A stretch of DNA of 64,000 nt, from contig NZ_BNBM01000003.1 in the NCBI RefSeq assembly GCF_014655715.1, forward strand, positions 623,920 to 687,919. The letters are read 5' to 3'. Both the position numbers and the translations under genes were made by a program. This stretch comes from Streptomyces lanatus. Its GTDB lineage: Bacteria; Actinomycetota; Actinomycetes; Streptomycetales; Streptomycetaceae. Below are positions 28,395-41,081 of the stretch, in pieces. Every line of letters starts with the position of its first letter. The stretch's first letter is position 1. The notes under the pieces are model-generated. The model did no database searches and was not told the DNA's origin. It saw nothing but the letters and a program-made list of their open reading frames with translations.

Positions 28395-30251
28395 TCACGC
28401 CAGACTGTCCCGCCACGCCCGGTGCAGATCCGCGAACCTGCCCGTCCCCGCGATCAGTTCGGCCGGTGCCCCGTCCTCGACGATCCGGCCGTGCTCCATG
28501 ACCAGGACCCGGTCCGCGATCTCGACCGTGGACAGCCGGTGCGCGATGACGACGGCCGTACGTCCCTGCAGAACCGTCGACATCGCGCGCTGCACGGCCC
28601 GTTCGCCCGGGATGTCGAGGGAGCTGGTCGCCTCGTCGAGGATCAGTACGGCCGGGTCGGCGAGCAACGCCCGGGCGAACGCGACCAGTTGGCGCTGGCC
28701 CGCCGAGATACGGCCGCCCCGCTTGCGTACGTCGGTGTCGTAGCCGTCGGGCAGGGAGCTGATGAAATCGTGCGCGCCGATGGCCTTCGCGGCCCGCTCG
28801 ATGTCCTCGCGGGTGGCGTCGGGGCGGCCGATGGCGATGTTCTCGGCGACCGTGCCGGAGAACAGGAACGCCTCCTGCGTCACCATCACCACCCCGCGCC
28901 GCAGCTCGGCCACGGCCAGCTCGCGCAGGTCGACGCCGTCCAGGAGGACCCGGCCGTCGGAGGGGTCGTAGAAGCGGGCCAGCAGCTTGGCGAGCGTCGA
29001 CTTGCCCGCGCCGGTCGAGCCGACGACGGCGATGGTCTGCCCGGCCGGGATCCTGAGGTCGAAGCGGGGCAGCACCTCGCCGCCGGTGCGGTAGCCGAAC
29101 CGGACGCCGTCGAAGACGACCTCGCGGCCGGGGTGTTCCCGCGAGCGGAGCGGCGGCAGCCGGGTCGGTTCCCGCGGCTCGGGCACGGACGGGGTCTGGG
29201 CCAGCAGACCGGCGATCTTCTCCAGGGAGGCCGCCGCCGACTGGTACGAGTTGAGGAACATGCCGAGCCGGTCGATCGGGTCGTACAGCCGCCGCAGATA
29301 CAGCACGGCCGCCGCCAGCACACCGAGGGCGAGCGTGCCGCCCGCGACGCGGTGGGCGCCCCACAGCACGATCCCCGCGACCGCCGTGTTGGCGACCAGC
29401 CGGGAGCCGACGACGTAACGGGCCATTTCGAGGAGCGCGTCGCCGTTGGTCCGCTCGTGGTGGGTGTTGAGGACGCGGAAGTCGGCGTCGTTGGCGGCCT
29501 CGCGCCGGAACGCGCGCACCGGGCGGATGCCGTTCATCGTCTCCACGAACTTGACGATCACGGACGCGATGGCGGTGGAGCGCAGCCGGTACACCCGACC
29601 GGCGCGCCGCTGATACAGCCGTACCAGGAGATACAGCGGCACGAACGAGGCCACGGCGACCGCGCCCAGGCCGAGGTCGAGCCACAGCAGCATCGCCGAG
29701 ATGTAGACGAAGGACAGGATGACGGTGACGAGCTCCTGGAGCCCCTCGCTGAGGAGCTCGCGCAGGGACTCGACGTCCGTGGTGGAGCGGGAGATGAGCC
29801 GGCCCGAGGTGTAGCGCTCGTGGAAGTCGACGCTGAGGGCCTGGGCATGGCGGAAGATACGGCCGCGCAGATCGAGCAGCACGTCCTGGTTGACGCGGGC
29901 GGAGGCCAGGATGAACGCGTACTGCAGCGCGCCGGAGACGACCGCGCACAGCAGATAGCCGACGCCGACCGCGATCAGCGGCCCGAGGTCGTCCCGCCGG
30001 AACGCGGGCACCGCCGAGTCGATGGCGTACGCCACCAGCAGCGGGCCCGCCTGCACCGCCGCCTGCTGGAGCAGCAGCAGGAGCGTGGTGAGGGCGACGC
30101 GGGCCTTCATCGGCGCGAGCAGCGAGCGCAGAAGGGCGGCGGTGGCGCCCGGGGGAGTGGGCAGGACGTCACGGTCGAACGGGTCGCCGCCCTTGGGGGG
30201 TTCCTCGGCGGGCTGTTCCTTGTCCGGTGCGGTGGCGGTGGTCGCCGTCAT
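28395..30251 (-). CDS. ABC exporter half-transporter (second gene of the exporter operon)
   Basis: 618 aa. About 40 polar N-terminal residues precede the membrane domain ([21 protein letters not shown]) and ATPase domain. Walker A is [19 protein letters not shown]-loop [11 protein letters not shown], Walker [13 protein letters not shown] and H-loop [10 protein letters not shown], all consensus. The signature is [17 protein letters not shown], a weaker form of LSGGQ. The ATG at 30251 overlaps the previous gene's stop (ATGA). A frame that is open further upstream is only the antisense or alternate frame of that gene. It probably pairs with the preceding gene as a heterodimer. Substrate unknown; multidrug, peptide or lipid export are all possible. 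Confidence 0.92.
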   Translation of the reverse strand: MTATTATAPDKEQPAEEPPKGGDPFDRDVLPTPPGATAALLRSLLAPMKARVALTTLLLLLQQAAVQAGPLLVAYAIDSAVPAFRRDDLGPLIAVGVGYLLCAVVSGALQYAFILASARVNQDVLLDLRGRIFRHAQALSVDFHERYTSGRLISRSTTDVESLRELLSEGLQELVTVILSFVYISAMLLWLDLGLGAVAVASFVPLYLLVRLYQRRAGRVYRLRSTAIASVIVKFVETMNGIRPVRAFRREAANDADFRVLNTHHERTNGDALLEMARYVVGSRLVANTAVAGIVLWGAHRVAGGTLALGVLAAAVLYLRRLYDPIDRLGMFLNSYQSAAASLEKIAGLLAQTPSVPEPREPTRLPPLRSREHPGREVVFDGVRFGYRTGGEVLPRFDLRIPAGQTIAVVGSTGAGKSTLAKLLARFYDPSDGRVLLDGVDLRELAVAELRRGVVMVTQEAFLFSGTVAENIAIGRPDATREDIERAAKAIGAHDFISSLPDGYDTDVRKRGGRISAGQRQLVAFARALLADPAVLILDEATSSLDIPGERAVQRAMSTVLQGRTAVVIAHRLSTVEIADRVLVMEHGRIVEDGAPAELIAGTGRFADLHRAWRDSLA

Positions 30252-32035
30252 CGGCCGTCCTCCTCGGTGCCAGCCATCAGATGGGCGTACTCGGCGTTGC
30301 TCCGCAGCAGTTCCTGGTGGGTGCCGACCGCGGTGACACGGCCGTCGGAGAGCAGGGCGACGCGGTCCGCGAGCAGCACGGTGGACGGGCGGTGGGCCAC
30401 GATGAGGGCGGTGGTCTCCGCGAGCACGTCCCGCAGGGCGGCCTCGACGGCGGCCTCGGTGTGCACATCGAGCGCGGACAGCGGGTCGTCCAGGACGAGG
30501 AACCGGGGCCGTCCGACGACCGCCCGCGCGAGCGCGAGGCGTTGACGCTGGCCGCCGGAGAGGCTCAGGCCCTGCTCGCCGACCTGGGTCCCGGTCCCGC
30601 CCGGCAGGTCGTGCGCGAACGCCGCCTGCGCGACGGACAGGGCCCGCTCCAGCTCCGGTTCTCCCGCGCCGTCCTCGGCGCCCATGAGGACGTTCTCGGC
30701 GACGCTGGCCGAGAACAGGGTGGGTTCCTCGAAGGCGACGGCCACGAGTGCCCGCAGTTCCTCGCGGGTCATCGCGGTGATGTCCCGCCCGTCGAGGGTG
30801 ATCCGGCCGGACGTCACCTCGTGCAGCCGGGGAACCAGGGCGGTGAGGGTGGTCTTGCCGCTGCCCGTCGCTCCGACGAGGGCCATGGATTCGCCGGGGC
30901 GGATGTGGAGGTCGATGTGGTCGAGGGTGGGCGGGGAGTCGGCGGGGGCGTCGGGGTAGCGGAACCGCACGTCGTGGAACCGGAGTCCGAGGTCCGTGCC
31001 GTCCGTCTTCGCCGTCGCGACCTGATGGCCCTCCGGCTCCTCGTCCATCACCTCGAAGTACCGCTCCGTGGCTGTCGCCGCCTCCTGGCTCATCGCCAGC
31101 AGGAACCCGATCGAGTCCACCGGCCACCTCAGCGCCAGCGCCGTCGACAGGAACGCCACCAGCGTGCCCGCCGACAGTTCCCCGTCCGCCACCTGCACCG
31201 AGCCCAGCACCAGCGCCGCCCCGATGGCGAGTTCCGGCAGCGTCACGATGACGCCCCAGATCGTCGCCAGCAGCCGCGCCTTGCGCAGCTCGGTGCCGCG
31301 CAGGGTGCCCGACAGGTCCCGGAACGCCCGCGCCTGGCTGCGATGCCGGCCGAACCCCTTGATGATCCGGATCCCGAGGACGCTCTCCTCGACGACCGTC
31401 GTCAGATCACCGACCTGGTCCTGCGCACGCCGCGCGACATCCGCGTACCGCTTCTCGAAGATCACGCAGGTGACCATCACGGGCACCGCCGGGATCAGGA
31501 TCACCAGCCCAAGCGTCCAGTCCTGGAGCAGCATGATGATGACGCCGACGAGAATCGTCACGCTGTTGACCAGCAGAAAGGTCAGGGGGAACGCGAGGAA
31601 CATCCGCAGCAGCATCAGATCGGTGGTGCCCCGCGACAGCAGCTGGCCCGACGCCCACCGGTCGTGGAAGGCCACCGGAAGCCGCTGCAGATGCCGGTAC
31701 AGATCGGCCCGCATCCCCGCCTCGACGCCCGCCAGCGGCCGCGCCACCAGCCATCGCCGCAGCCCGAACAGCAGCGCCTCCGCGAACCCGAGCAGCAGCA
31801 GACACAGCGCCCCGAGCCATACGCCGGCCGGATCCCGGTCGGCGACCGGCCCGTCCACCATCCACTTCAGGACGAGCGGGATGACCAGCGACATGCATGA
31901 GGCGACGATCGCCACGCCCGCGGCCGTGAACAGCCGCACCCGCACGGGACGGACGTACGGCCACAGGCGCAGCAGCGTACGTACGGCTGAACGTCGTTCG
32001 GACCTGTCCTCGGCGTCTGCACGTGTCGTCACCAT
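30248..32035 (-). CDS. ABC exporter half-transporter, Walker B Glu replaced by Asp (first gene of the exporter operon)
   Basis: 595 aa: membrane domain (LFTAAGVAIVASCMSLVIPL, then further hydrophobic segments near residues 85-100 and 150-190) and ATPase domain. Walker A MALVGATGSGKTTLTAL, signature LSLSGGQRQRLALARAVV and H-loop IVAHRPSTV are normal. Walker B reads FLVLDDPLSALD, with Asp where the catalytic Glu normally sits, and the Q-loop glutamine is replaced (VAVAFEEPTLF). This is the usual signature of the weak site in heterodimeric exporters; the next gene supplies the good Walker B. ATG at 32035. First gene of a five-gene run (four exporters and nadE). Confidence 0.92.
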   Translation of the reverse strand: MVTTRADAEDRSERRSAVRTLLRLWPYVRPVRVRLFTAAGVAIVASCMSLVIPLVLKWMVDGPVADRDPAGVWLGALCLLLLGFAEALLFGLRRWLVARPLAGVEAGMRADLYRHLQRLPVAFHDRWASGQLLSRGTTDLMLLRMFLAFPLTFLLVNSVTILVGVIIMLLQDWTLGLVILIPAVPVMVTCVIFEKRYADVARRAQDQVGDLTTVVEESVLGIRIIKGFGRHRSQARAFRDLSGTLRGTELRKARLLATIWGVIVTLPELAIGAALVLGSVQVADGELSAGTLVAFLSTALALRWPVDSIGFLLAMSQEAATATERYFEVMDEEPEGHQVATAKTDGTDLGLRFHDVRFRYPDAPADSPPTLDHIDLHIRPGESMALVGATGSGKTTLTALVPRLHEVTSGRITLDGRDITAMTREELRALVAVAFEEPTLFSASVAENVLMGAEDGAGEPELERALSVAQAAFAHDLPGGTGTQVGEQGLSLSGGQRQRLALARAVVGRPRFLVLDDPLSALDVHTEAAVEAALRDVLAETTALIVAHRPSTVLLADRVALLSDGRVTAVGTHQELLRSNAEYAHLMAGTEEDGR

Positions 32036-32219
32036 CAGCAGCGAGCCTACGGATCGCCACTGACACTGCCCAGCGAGTTTTGGCCGGTCCGCGATCGGCC
32101 GCTGGTCCTACGACCTGCGTGTTCGGGGGGTCGTACAGCCGCCATCGACCGATCGGCTGATGTGCCTTCTGGCGCGACGGCCGATGTGCGAGCCCTCGCC
32201 GCGCCGCGACCCTGATGCC
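32036..32219. promoter_or_regulatory. Divergent promoter region between exporter operon and ABC-2 operon
   Basis: 184 bp separating two divergent operons. It must hold both promoters, but I cannot place -35/-10 boxes with confidence, and there is no clear ribosome site before the ATG at 32220. Confidence 0.4.
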
Positions 32220-33121
<902 letters not shown>

Positions 33122-33125
<4 letters not shown>

Positions 33126-33871
33126 GCGCCGCTCTGGTCAACCCCGCCGTACTGAGGAGCGAGGTCCGGCTCTTCCGTCGCGAGCCCGGCGCCCTGTTCT
33201 GGATGCTGGGGTTCCCGACCCTGCTGCTGGCGATCCTCGGCTCGATCCCCGCCTTCCGGGAGACCGACCCCGCCTTCGGCGGGCTGCGCCCGGTCGACGG
33301 CTACGTCCCGGTGGCCGTGCTGCTCGGCCTGATCGTCGGCGGGATCCAGGCGATGCCGCAGACCCTCACCGGCTACCGGGAGCGCGGCATCCTGCGCCGG
33401 ATGTCCACCACCCCCGTCCGGCCGTCCGCCCTGCTGTCCGCACAGATGCTGCTGTTCGGCGGGGCCGCCCTGGTCTCCGCGCTGTTCGCCCTGGCGGTCG
33501 GCCGGCTCGCCTTCGACGTACGGCTGCCGCGCCAGGGCTTCGGCTACGCCCTCGCCCTGCTCCTGGCCGTACTGGTCGCCCTCGCGCTGGGCGCCGTGAT
33601 CTCCGCGCTGTCCCGGACCACGAAGATCGCCGGTGCCATCGGGTCGGCCGTGTTCTTCCCGGCCATGTTCTGCGCGGGCGTGTGGATGCCGGTGCAGACC
33701 ATGCCGGACGTGCTGGCGAGGATCGTCGGCTACACGCCCTTCGGGGCGGCGGCCGAGGCCCTCAACCAGGCGGCGGCGGGGCACTGGCCGGGCTGGGGCC
33801 ACCTGGGCGTGCTCGTGGCCTGGACGGTGCTGCTCACGGCAGGGGCCGCACGCTGGTTCCGCTGGGAGTAG
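33122..33871 (+). CDS. ABC-2 type membrane permease
   Basis: 249 aa with about six hydrophobic segments (ALFWMLGFPTLLLAILGSIP, YVPVAVLLGLIVGGIQAM, ALLVSALFALAVG-type stretches, GYALALLLAVLVALALGAVI, AGAIGSAVFFPAMFCAGVWM and a last one near the C-terminus). The layout and the conserved YRERGILRRMSTTPVRP loop after the second segment are typical of ABC-2 exporters. It is translated together with the ATPase upstream (4-bp overlap) and followed 25 nt later by the sensor kinase. Confidence 0.92.
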
Positions 33872-33896
33872 GCGGACCGCCGTGCAGACTGGAGCC

Positions 33897-35150
33897 ATGA
33901 CCGCGGCGGACACGGACATCGAGCGGCGCTGGGAACTCATCCGCGGCGTCGGTCCCTACGGGCTGCTCATGGTCGGCACACTGCTGGCGCTGGCCACCGC
34001 CGAACTGACGCCGGGGCCGGCGCAGCGCACCACCGTCGCCGCGCTGGTCGTCGCGGGCCTCGTCCTCCAGGTGTGGTGGGGCCGGGCCCGCCGCACCCGC
34101 CCCGGCCCCTCCACCGCCGGCACCGTGTACTACGCGCTGCGCTGGGCGCTCGGCTTCGCGCTGACCTGGCTGAATCCGTTCTTCGCGTTCTACGCGGTCA
34201 CCGGCTACTTCGACTCCGACGAGCTGATTCCCGGCCGGCGTCTGCGGTGGCTCGGCCCGTTCGCCTGCTCGATCGCCGTCTCGGGCTCGCAGGCCGGCGG
34301 GCTGCCCTTCAAGGAGCCCGTCCAGTGGGCGGTGTTCGCCGGGCTCCTGGTGGTCAACAACGTCATCCTGACCGTGGTCGGCCATCTCACCAACCAGCAG
34401 GAGGAACGCTCCCGCGCCCGGGCCGCCACCATCGCCGAGCTCGAACGCACGAATACGGCGTTGCAGCAGGCGCTCGACGAGAACGCCGCCCTCCACTCCC
34501 AACTCCTCGTCCAGGCCCGGGAAGCGGGCGTCGCGGACGAGCGGCGCCGGCTCGCCGCCGAGATCCACGACACCCTCGCCCAGGGTCTGACCGGCATCAT
34601 CGCCCAGCTCCAGGTCGTGGCGAACGCCCCCGATCTGCCCACCGCCCGCACCCACCTCGACCGCGCCTCCGCCCTCGCCCGCCACAGCCTCGGCGAGGCC
34701 CGCCGCTCGGTGCACAACCTCGCCCCCGTGGCCCTGGAGAACGACGGACTGCCCCAGGCCCTCAAGAGCACGGTCGCCGAATGGGCCGAACGCACCGGCG
34801 TACGCGCCGACTTCACCGTCACCGGCACCGCGGAACAACTCCACGACGAACTCTCCGCGACCCTCCTGAGGATCGCCCAGGAAGCCCTGTCCAACGCCTC
34901 CCGGCACGCCCGCGCGACCCGCCTCGGCGTCACCCTCACCTTCCTCGGCGAGGAGGTCATCCTCGACATCCGCGACGACGGCCAGGGCTTCGACCCGCTC
35001 ACCCTCCCCGAGCGCGGCCACACCGGCGGCTTCGGCCTGCCCGGCATGCGCGCCCGCGCCGAGCGCATGGCGGGCTGCCTCACCGTCGAGTCCGAACCGG
35101 GGCGCGGCACGGCCCTGTCGGCTCGCGTACCGTTGGTGCGCCATGAGTAG
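33897..35150 (+). CDS. NarL/DesK-type sensor histidine kinase
   Basis: 417 aa. Four or five membrane segments lie in about residues 12-165, then a linker coiled coil (RARAATIAELERTNTALQQ). HisKA_3 dimerisation carries the phosphoacceptor His in RRRLAAEIHDTLAQGLTG; HATPase_c shows the N-box QEALSNASRHA, D-box DIRDDGQGFDP and G-box GGFGLPGMRARAERM. It senses through its membrane domain because no large external domain is present. The ATG at 33897 gives the expected start. Its end overlaps the regulator start by 8 bp. It probably controls the linked ABC-2 exporter. Confidence 0.93.
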   Translation: MTAADTDIERRWELIRGVGPYGLLMVGTLLALATAELTPGPAQRTTVAALVVAGLVLQVWWGRARRTRPGPSTAGTVYYALRWALGFALTWLNPFFAFYAVTGYFDSDELIPGRRLRWLGPFACSIAVSGSQAGGLPFKEPVQWAVFAGLLVVNNVILTVVGHLTNQQEERSRARAATIAELERTNTALQQALDENAALHSQLLVQAREAGVADERRRLAAEIHDTLAQGLTGIIAQLQVVANAPDLPTARTHLDRASALARHSLGEARRSVHNLAPVALENDGLPQALKSTVAEWAERTGVRADFTVTGTAEQLHDELSATLLRIAQEALSNASRHARATRLGVTLTFLGEEVILDIRDDGQGFDPLTLPERGHTGGFGLPGMRARAERMAGCLTVESEPGRGTALSARVPLVRHE

Positions 35151-35790
35151 CGACGAGTCGTCCATCTCCCTGCTGATCGTCGACGACCATCCCGTCGTAC
35201 GGGACGGTCTGCGCGGCATGTTCGAGTCGGCGCCGGGCTTCGTCGTGCTCGGGGAGGCGGCCGGTGGCGAGGAGGCCCTGGAGCGTGCCGCCGCACTCGA
35301 CCCGGACGTGATCCTGATGGACCTGCGCATGCCGGGCGGCGGTGGGGTCGCGGCGATCGCCCACCTCACCCGCATCGGCGCCCGCGCCAAGGTCCTCGTA
35401 CTGACCACGTACGACACCGACTCCGACACCCTCCCCGCGATCGAGGCGGGCGCGACGGGCTACCTCCTGAAGGACGCCCCGCGCGACGAACTCTTCACCG
35501 CCGTCAGGGCGGCGGCCGAGGGCCGTACCGTCCTCTCCCCGGCGGTAGCCTCCCGCCTGGTCTCCGCCGTCCGCACCCCGAAGGCCCACGGCAACGAGCC
35601 CCTCTCCGCCCGCGAACGCGAGGTCCTGGCCCTGGTCGCCAAGGGCACCTCCAACCGCGAGATCGCCCGCGAGCTCTTCATCAGCGAGGCGACCGTGAAG
35701 ACCCATCTCACCCACCTGTACGCCAAGTTGGGCGTCAAGGACCGGGCGGCGGCGGTGGCGACGGCGTACGAGCGGGGAATCCTCGGCTGA
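35143..35790 (+). CDS. NarL/LuxR-family response regulator
   Basis: 215 aa. Receiver domain: IVDDHPVVRDGLRGM, phosphoacceptor Asp in PDVILMDLRMPGGGG, Thr in VLVLTTYDTDSD and Lys in YLLKDAP. The LuxR-type helix-turn-helix is at the C-terminus (LSAREREVLALVAKGTSNRE, then ATVKTHLTHLYAKLGVKDR). It overlaps the kinase by 8 bp. Its stop TGA (35788-35790) is immediately followed by the stop of glgX on the other strand, with no base between them. Confidence 0.95.
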   Translation: MSSDESSISLLIVDDHPVVRDGLRGMFESAPGFVVLGEAAGGEEALERAAALDPDVILMDLRMPGGGGVAAIAHLTRIGARAKVLVLTTYDTDSDTLPAIEAGATGYLLKDAPRDELFTAVRAAAEGRTVLSPAVASRLVSAVRTPKAHGNEPLSAREREVLALVAKGTSNREIARELFISEATVKTHLTHLYAKLGVKDRAAAVATAYERGILG

Positions 35791-38037
<2,247 letters not shown>

Positions 38038-38097
38038 CTACGGCCTCCCACGGCTCACGGACCACACGATGTGGAAGGAGAGACCCGCGGTCGTCCC

Positions 38098-38275
38098 TGG
38101 GCCCTGTCGTCAGATTCCCGCCTGCCCGGCGGCGTCTGGCACGCACGCTCGCCGCGTTGCCGAACCGCCCACGTGGCTCCGCCACGAGGGCGCTCCGGCG
38201 CCTTGCGATCGCTCGCACCAGACGCCGCCGGGCCCGCCCTTCGGGCGGACGCCGGGAATCTGACGACAGGGCCCA
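38098..38275. repeat. 178-bp element with nested inverted repeats, MITE-like
   Basis: The ends are a perfect 23-bp inverted repeat (38098-38120 and 38253-38275; core CCTGTCGTCAGATTCCCG). Inside lies a second perfect pair of 16 bp (38124-38139 and 38218-38233, GCCCGGCGGCGTCTGG). The whole can fold into a long stem with a roughly 78-nt central loop. It has no open frame of its own. I remember the outer sequence as a dispersed element in Streptomyces genomes. I see no certain target-site duplication. It fills most of the 335-bp gap between glgX and the first L,D-transpeptidase. Confidence 0.7.
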
Positions 38276-38372
38276 GCCGCGGCTCCCCGTCGCGTCGTCC
38301 TCCCACATGTTCTGCCCACCCGTCGGGTCGCACTCACGTTTCCCCCGGGCCGCCCCGGTCGTTGGGGTCTTC

Positions 38373-39599
38373 GTGACGCATCTACAAGGGCGCGCGCGGC
38401 GCGCGGGGGCCGTGCTGGCCGCCGTACTGACATGGGCCGGTCTGCTGGCCGGCTGCACGGGTGGCGGCATCGGCGAGATGCTGGGCAAGGGGCAGGCGTC
38501 CGAGGACGTCATCCGGGTCACCCCCGACGACGGTTCCAAGGGCGCACGCCCCGACGACCGGCTGCTCGTCCGGGTGCCCAGCGGGCGGCTGGAGTCGGTC
38601 GAGGTCGTCAAGTCCCAGGACGCCCAGGACACCCCGGTGCCCGGGCGCATCTCCAAGGACGGCCTGCGCTGGGAGCCCGAGGACCCCCGGCTCGCGCTGG
38701 CCGCGAAGTACACGATCGACGCGGTGGCCCTCGACGGCCACGGGCGCCGCAGCGCACGGCACACGACCTTCACCACGTACGTCCCCGACAAGCGGTTCAT
38801 CGCCTACGTCACCCCGGAGCACCGCTCCACCGTAGGCACCGGAATGATCGTCTCCCTGGAGTTCAACCGGGAGATCCAGAACCGGGCCGCCGTCGAACGC
38901 GCCGTACAGGTCACCGCCGAGCCCGCCGTGGAGATCCGCCCGCACTGGTTCGGCAAGGCCCGCCTCGACTTCCGTCCCCGCGACTACTGGAAGCCCGGCA
39001 CCAAGGTCACCGTCTCGCTGCGGCTGCGGGACGTCCAGGGGGCGCCCGGGGCCTACGGCCTCCAGCACAGGACCTTCTCCTTCACCGTCGGCCGCCACCA
39101 GGTCTCCCTGGTCGACGCCGCCGAGCACACCATGGAGGTCCGCCGCGACGACGAACTGCTCGCCTCCGTCCCCATCACGGCCGGCGCCCCGAAGATGACC
39201 ACCTACAACGGCAAGATGGTAGTCACCGAGATGCTCGAACTCACCCGGATGAACGGCGCCACGGTCGGCTTCAAGAAGAAGAACGGCAAGGGCGAGTACG
39301 ACATCCCCGACGTCCCGCACGCCATGCGCCTGACCGACTCCGGCACCTTCCTGCACGGCAACTACTGGGCGGACCGCTCCATCTTCGGGCAGAGCAATGT
39401 CAGCCACGGCTGCGTCGGCCTCAGGGACGTCAAGGGCGGCGGCTCCGACACACCCGCGGGCTGGTTCTTCGACCGCAGCCTGGTCGGGGACGTCGTCGAG
39501 GTCGTCCGCAGCAATGACAAAAAGGTCGCTCCTGACAATGGCCTCGGAGGATGGAATATGGGTTGGAAGGAGTGGAAGGCGGGGAGTGCGGTGAAGTAA
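38373..39599 (+). CDS. L,D-transpeptidase lipoprotein (first of two)
   Basis: 408 aa. Predicted to form 3-3 cross-links in peptidoglycan from outside the membrane. Lipobox LLAGC puts the lipidated Cys at residue 28. Two Ig-like domains follow (about 45-150 and 150-250), then the YkuD catalytic domain with HGNYW and the active site SHGCVGLRD. The GTG at 38373 gives a normal lipoprotein signal; the frame is open further upstream through the repeat element but that part is not protein-like. The neighbouring paralogue starts 170 nt downstream. Domain order matches mycobacterial LdtMt2-type enzymes. Confidence 0.94.
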   Translation: MTHLQGRARRAGAVLAAVLTWAGLLAGCTGGGIGEMLGKGQASEDVIRVTPDDGSKGARPDDRLLVRVPSGRLESVEVVKSQDAQDTPVPGRISKDGLRWEPEDPRLALAAKYTIDAVALDGHGRRSARHTTFTTYVPDKRFIAYVTPEHRSTVGTGMIVSLEFNREIQNRAAVERAVQVTAEPAVEIRPHWFGKARLDFRPRDYWKPGTKVTVSLRLRDVQGAPGAYGLQHRTFSFTVGRHQVSLVDAAEHTMEVRRDDELLASVPITAGAPKMTTYNGKMVVTEMLELTRMNGATVGFKKKNGKGEYDIPDVPHAMRLTDSGTFLHGNYWADRSIFGQSNVSHGCVGLRDVKGGGSDTPAGWFFDRSLVGDVVEVVRSNDKKVAPDNGLGGWNMGWKEWKAGSAVK

Positions 39600-39768
39600 T
39601 CCGACAGGGGGGTGAGTTGCCCGGCGGCAGGCCGGCTGTCGATGTTGGAACGGAACAGTGACAAACGCGCGGCGCCGACGCGTCCGGCCATGTGGTTAAT
39701 ATGCGCCGATGCGCGCGGCTGACGCGCGGGGGTGCGGGCCTGACCTGGCCCGGGGAGGGGAGAAAGAC

Positions 39769-41001
39769 TTGAACGTGCGGCCGATATCGGGGGCGTCGGT
39801 TGACGGACGCAGGCGGGTCGGGCTGGCCGCGGTCGCCGGGGCGCTGCTGCTGACCGTCACCGCGTGCGGCGGGGGCGGCGGATCGGACTCGGGTGCCGGG
39901 GGCGGCAAGGGCGGGGACGCCGGCGCCGCTCAGGCCAAGAAGTCGCAGGCGGTCGTGACCATAGCGCCGGGCGACGGCGCCAAGTCCGTCGACACCAGCG
40001 GCGCCCTGAAGGTGACCGCGGCCAAGGGCAAGCTCACGGACGTCGAGGTCAAGGACGCCAAGGGCAACGCGATAGACGGGAAGATATCCGGCGACGGCGG
40101 CACCTGGACTCCGTCCACGCATCTCGCCGCCGCCACCAAGTACACGGTGCACGCGGTCGCCAAGGACACCGACGGCCTGGAGGCCGCCAAGGAGGCCGAC
40201 TTCACCACCCTGACGCCGAAGAACACCTTCATCGGGCGCTTCACACCCGAGGACGGTTCGAAGGTCGGCGTCGGAATGCCGTTCTCGCTCCGCTTCGACC
40301 GGGGCATCACCAACCCCGAGGACGTCGAGAAGGCGATCAGTATCAAGACCGAGCCGGCCGTCGAGGTCGCGGGCCACTGGTTCGGCAACGACCGCCTCGA
40401 CTTCCGGCCCGAGAAGTACTGGAAGTCCGGCACCAAGGTCACCGTCGAGCTCAACCTCGACGGCGTCGAGGGCCGTGACGGCGTCTACGGCGAGCAGGAC
40501 AAGAAGGTCACCTTCACGATCGGCCGCAACCAGGTCTCGGTCGTCGACGTGAAGACCAGGAAGATGAAGGTCACTCAGGACGGCAAGGTCGTCAAGACCA
40601 TCCCGGTCACCACCGGCAAGCCCGGGTACGACACCTGGAACGGCCAGATGGTGATGACCGAGAAGTTCGTCGAGACCCGGATGAACGGCGACACGGTCGG
40701 CTACGACGGCGAGTACGACATCAAGGACGTCCCGCACGCCACCCGCCTGACCGACTCCGGCACCTTCATCCACGGCAACTACTGGGGCGGCGGCGCCTTC
40801 GGCAACTACAACGCCAGCCACGGCTGCATCGGCCTGCGCGACGTCAAGGGCGCCTGGGACAAGGGCACCCCGGCCGCGTGGTTCTTCGACCACTCGATGG
40901 TCGGTGACGTGGTGGTCGTGAAGAACTCCGCCGACGCGACGGTCGACCCGGGGAACGGGCTCAACGGCTGGAACATGTCGTGGGAGAAGTGGAAGGCATA
41001 G
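39769..41001 (+). CDS. L,D-transpeptidase lipoprotein (second of two)
   Basis: 410 aa from a TTG at 39769, chosen because GGAGGGG lies 8 nt upstream; GTG 39775 and an ATG at 39709 are alternatives. Signal with lipobox TVTAC (Cys near residue 33), a Gly/Ser linker, two Ig-like domains, then YkuD with HGNYWGGGAFG and active site ASHGCIGLRD. It is the paralogue of the previous gene with the same C-terminal WNMxWxKWK tail. The 169 bp before it hold TTAATAT near 39695 as a possible -10 element. Confidence 0.94.
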   Translation: MNVRPISGASVDGRRRVGLAAVAGALLLTVTACGGGGGSDSGAGGGKGGDAGAAQAKKSQAVVTIAPGDGAKSVDTSGALKVTAAKGKLTDVEVKDAKGNAIDGKISGDGGTWTPSTHLAAATKYTVHAVAKDTDGLEAAKEADFTTLTPKNTFIGRFTPEDGSKVGVGMPFSLRFDRGITNPEDVEKAISIKTEPAVEVAGHWFGNDRLDFRPEKYWKSGTKVTVELNLDGVEGRDGVYGEQDKKVTFTIGRNQVSVVDVKTRKMKVTQDGKVVKTIPVTTGKPGYDTWNGQMVMTEKFVETRMNGDTVGYDGEYDIKDVPHATRLTDSGTFIHGNYWGGGAFGNYNASHGCIGLRDVKGAWDKGTPAAWFFDHSMVGDVVVVKNSADATVDPGNGLNGWNMSWEKWKA

Positions 41002-41020
41002 CTCCCATGTGACGTGCGTA

Positions 41021-41052
41021 CGGCCCCGGTGTGAGGTACGGCACCGGGGCCG
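41021..41052 (+). terminator. Terminator after second L,D-transpeptidase
   Basis: An 11-bp perfect inverted repeat CGGCCCCGGTG (41021-41031 with 41042-41052) and a 10-nt loop start 20 nt after the stop. Confidence 0.8.
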
Positions 41053-41081
41053 CTCCCGTTAGTCCCCGTTAACCTGCTCGC

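Noticed and set aside
28395..31127. A single 910-codon ABC gene covering this whole frame
   Set aside because: The first 292 codons are Arg/Gly/Pro-rich and lie over the first exporter gene in another frame. The real start is the ATG at 30251 in the ATGA overlap.
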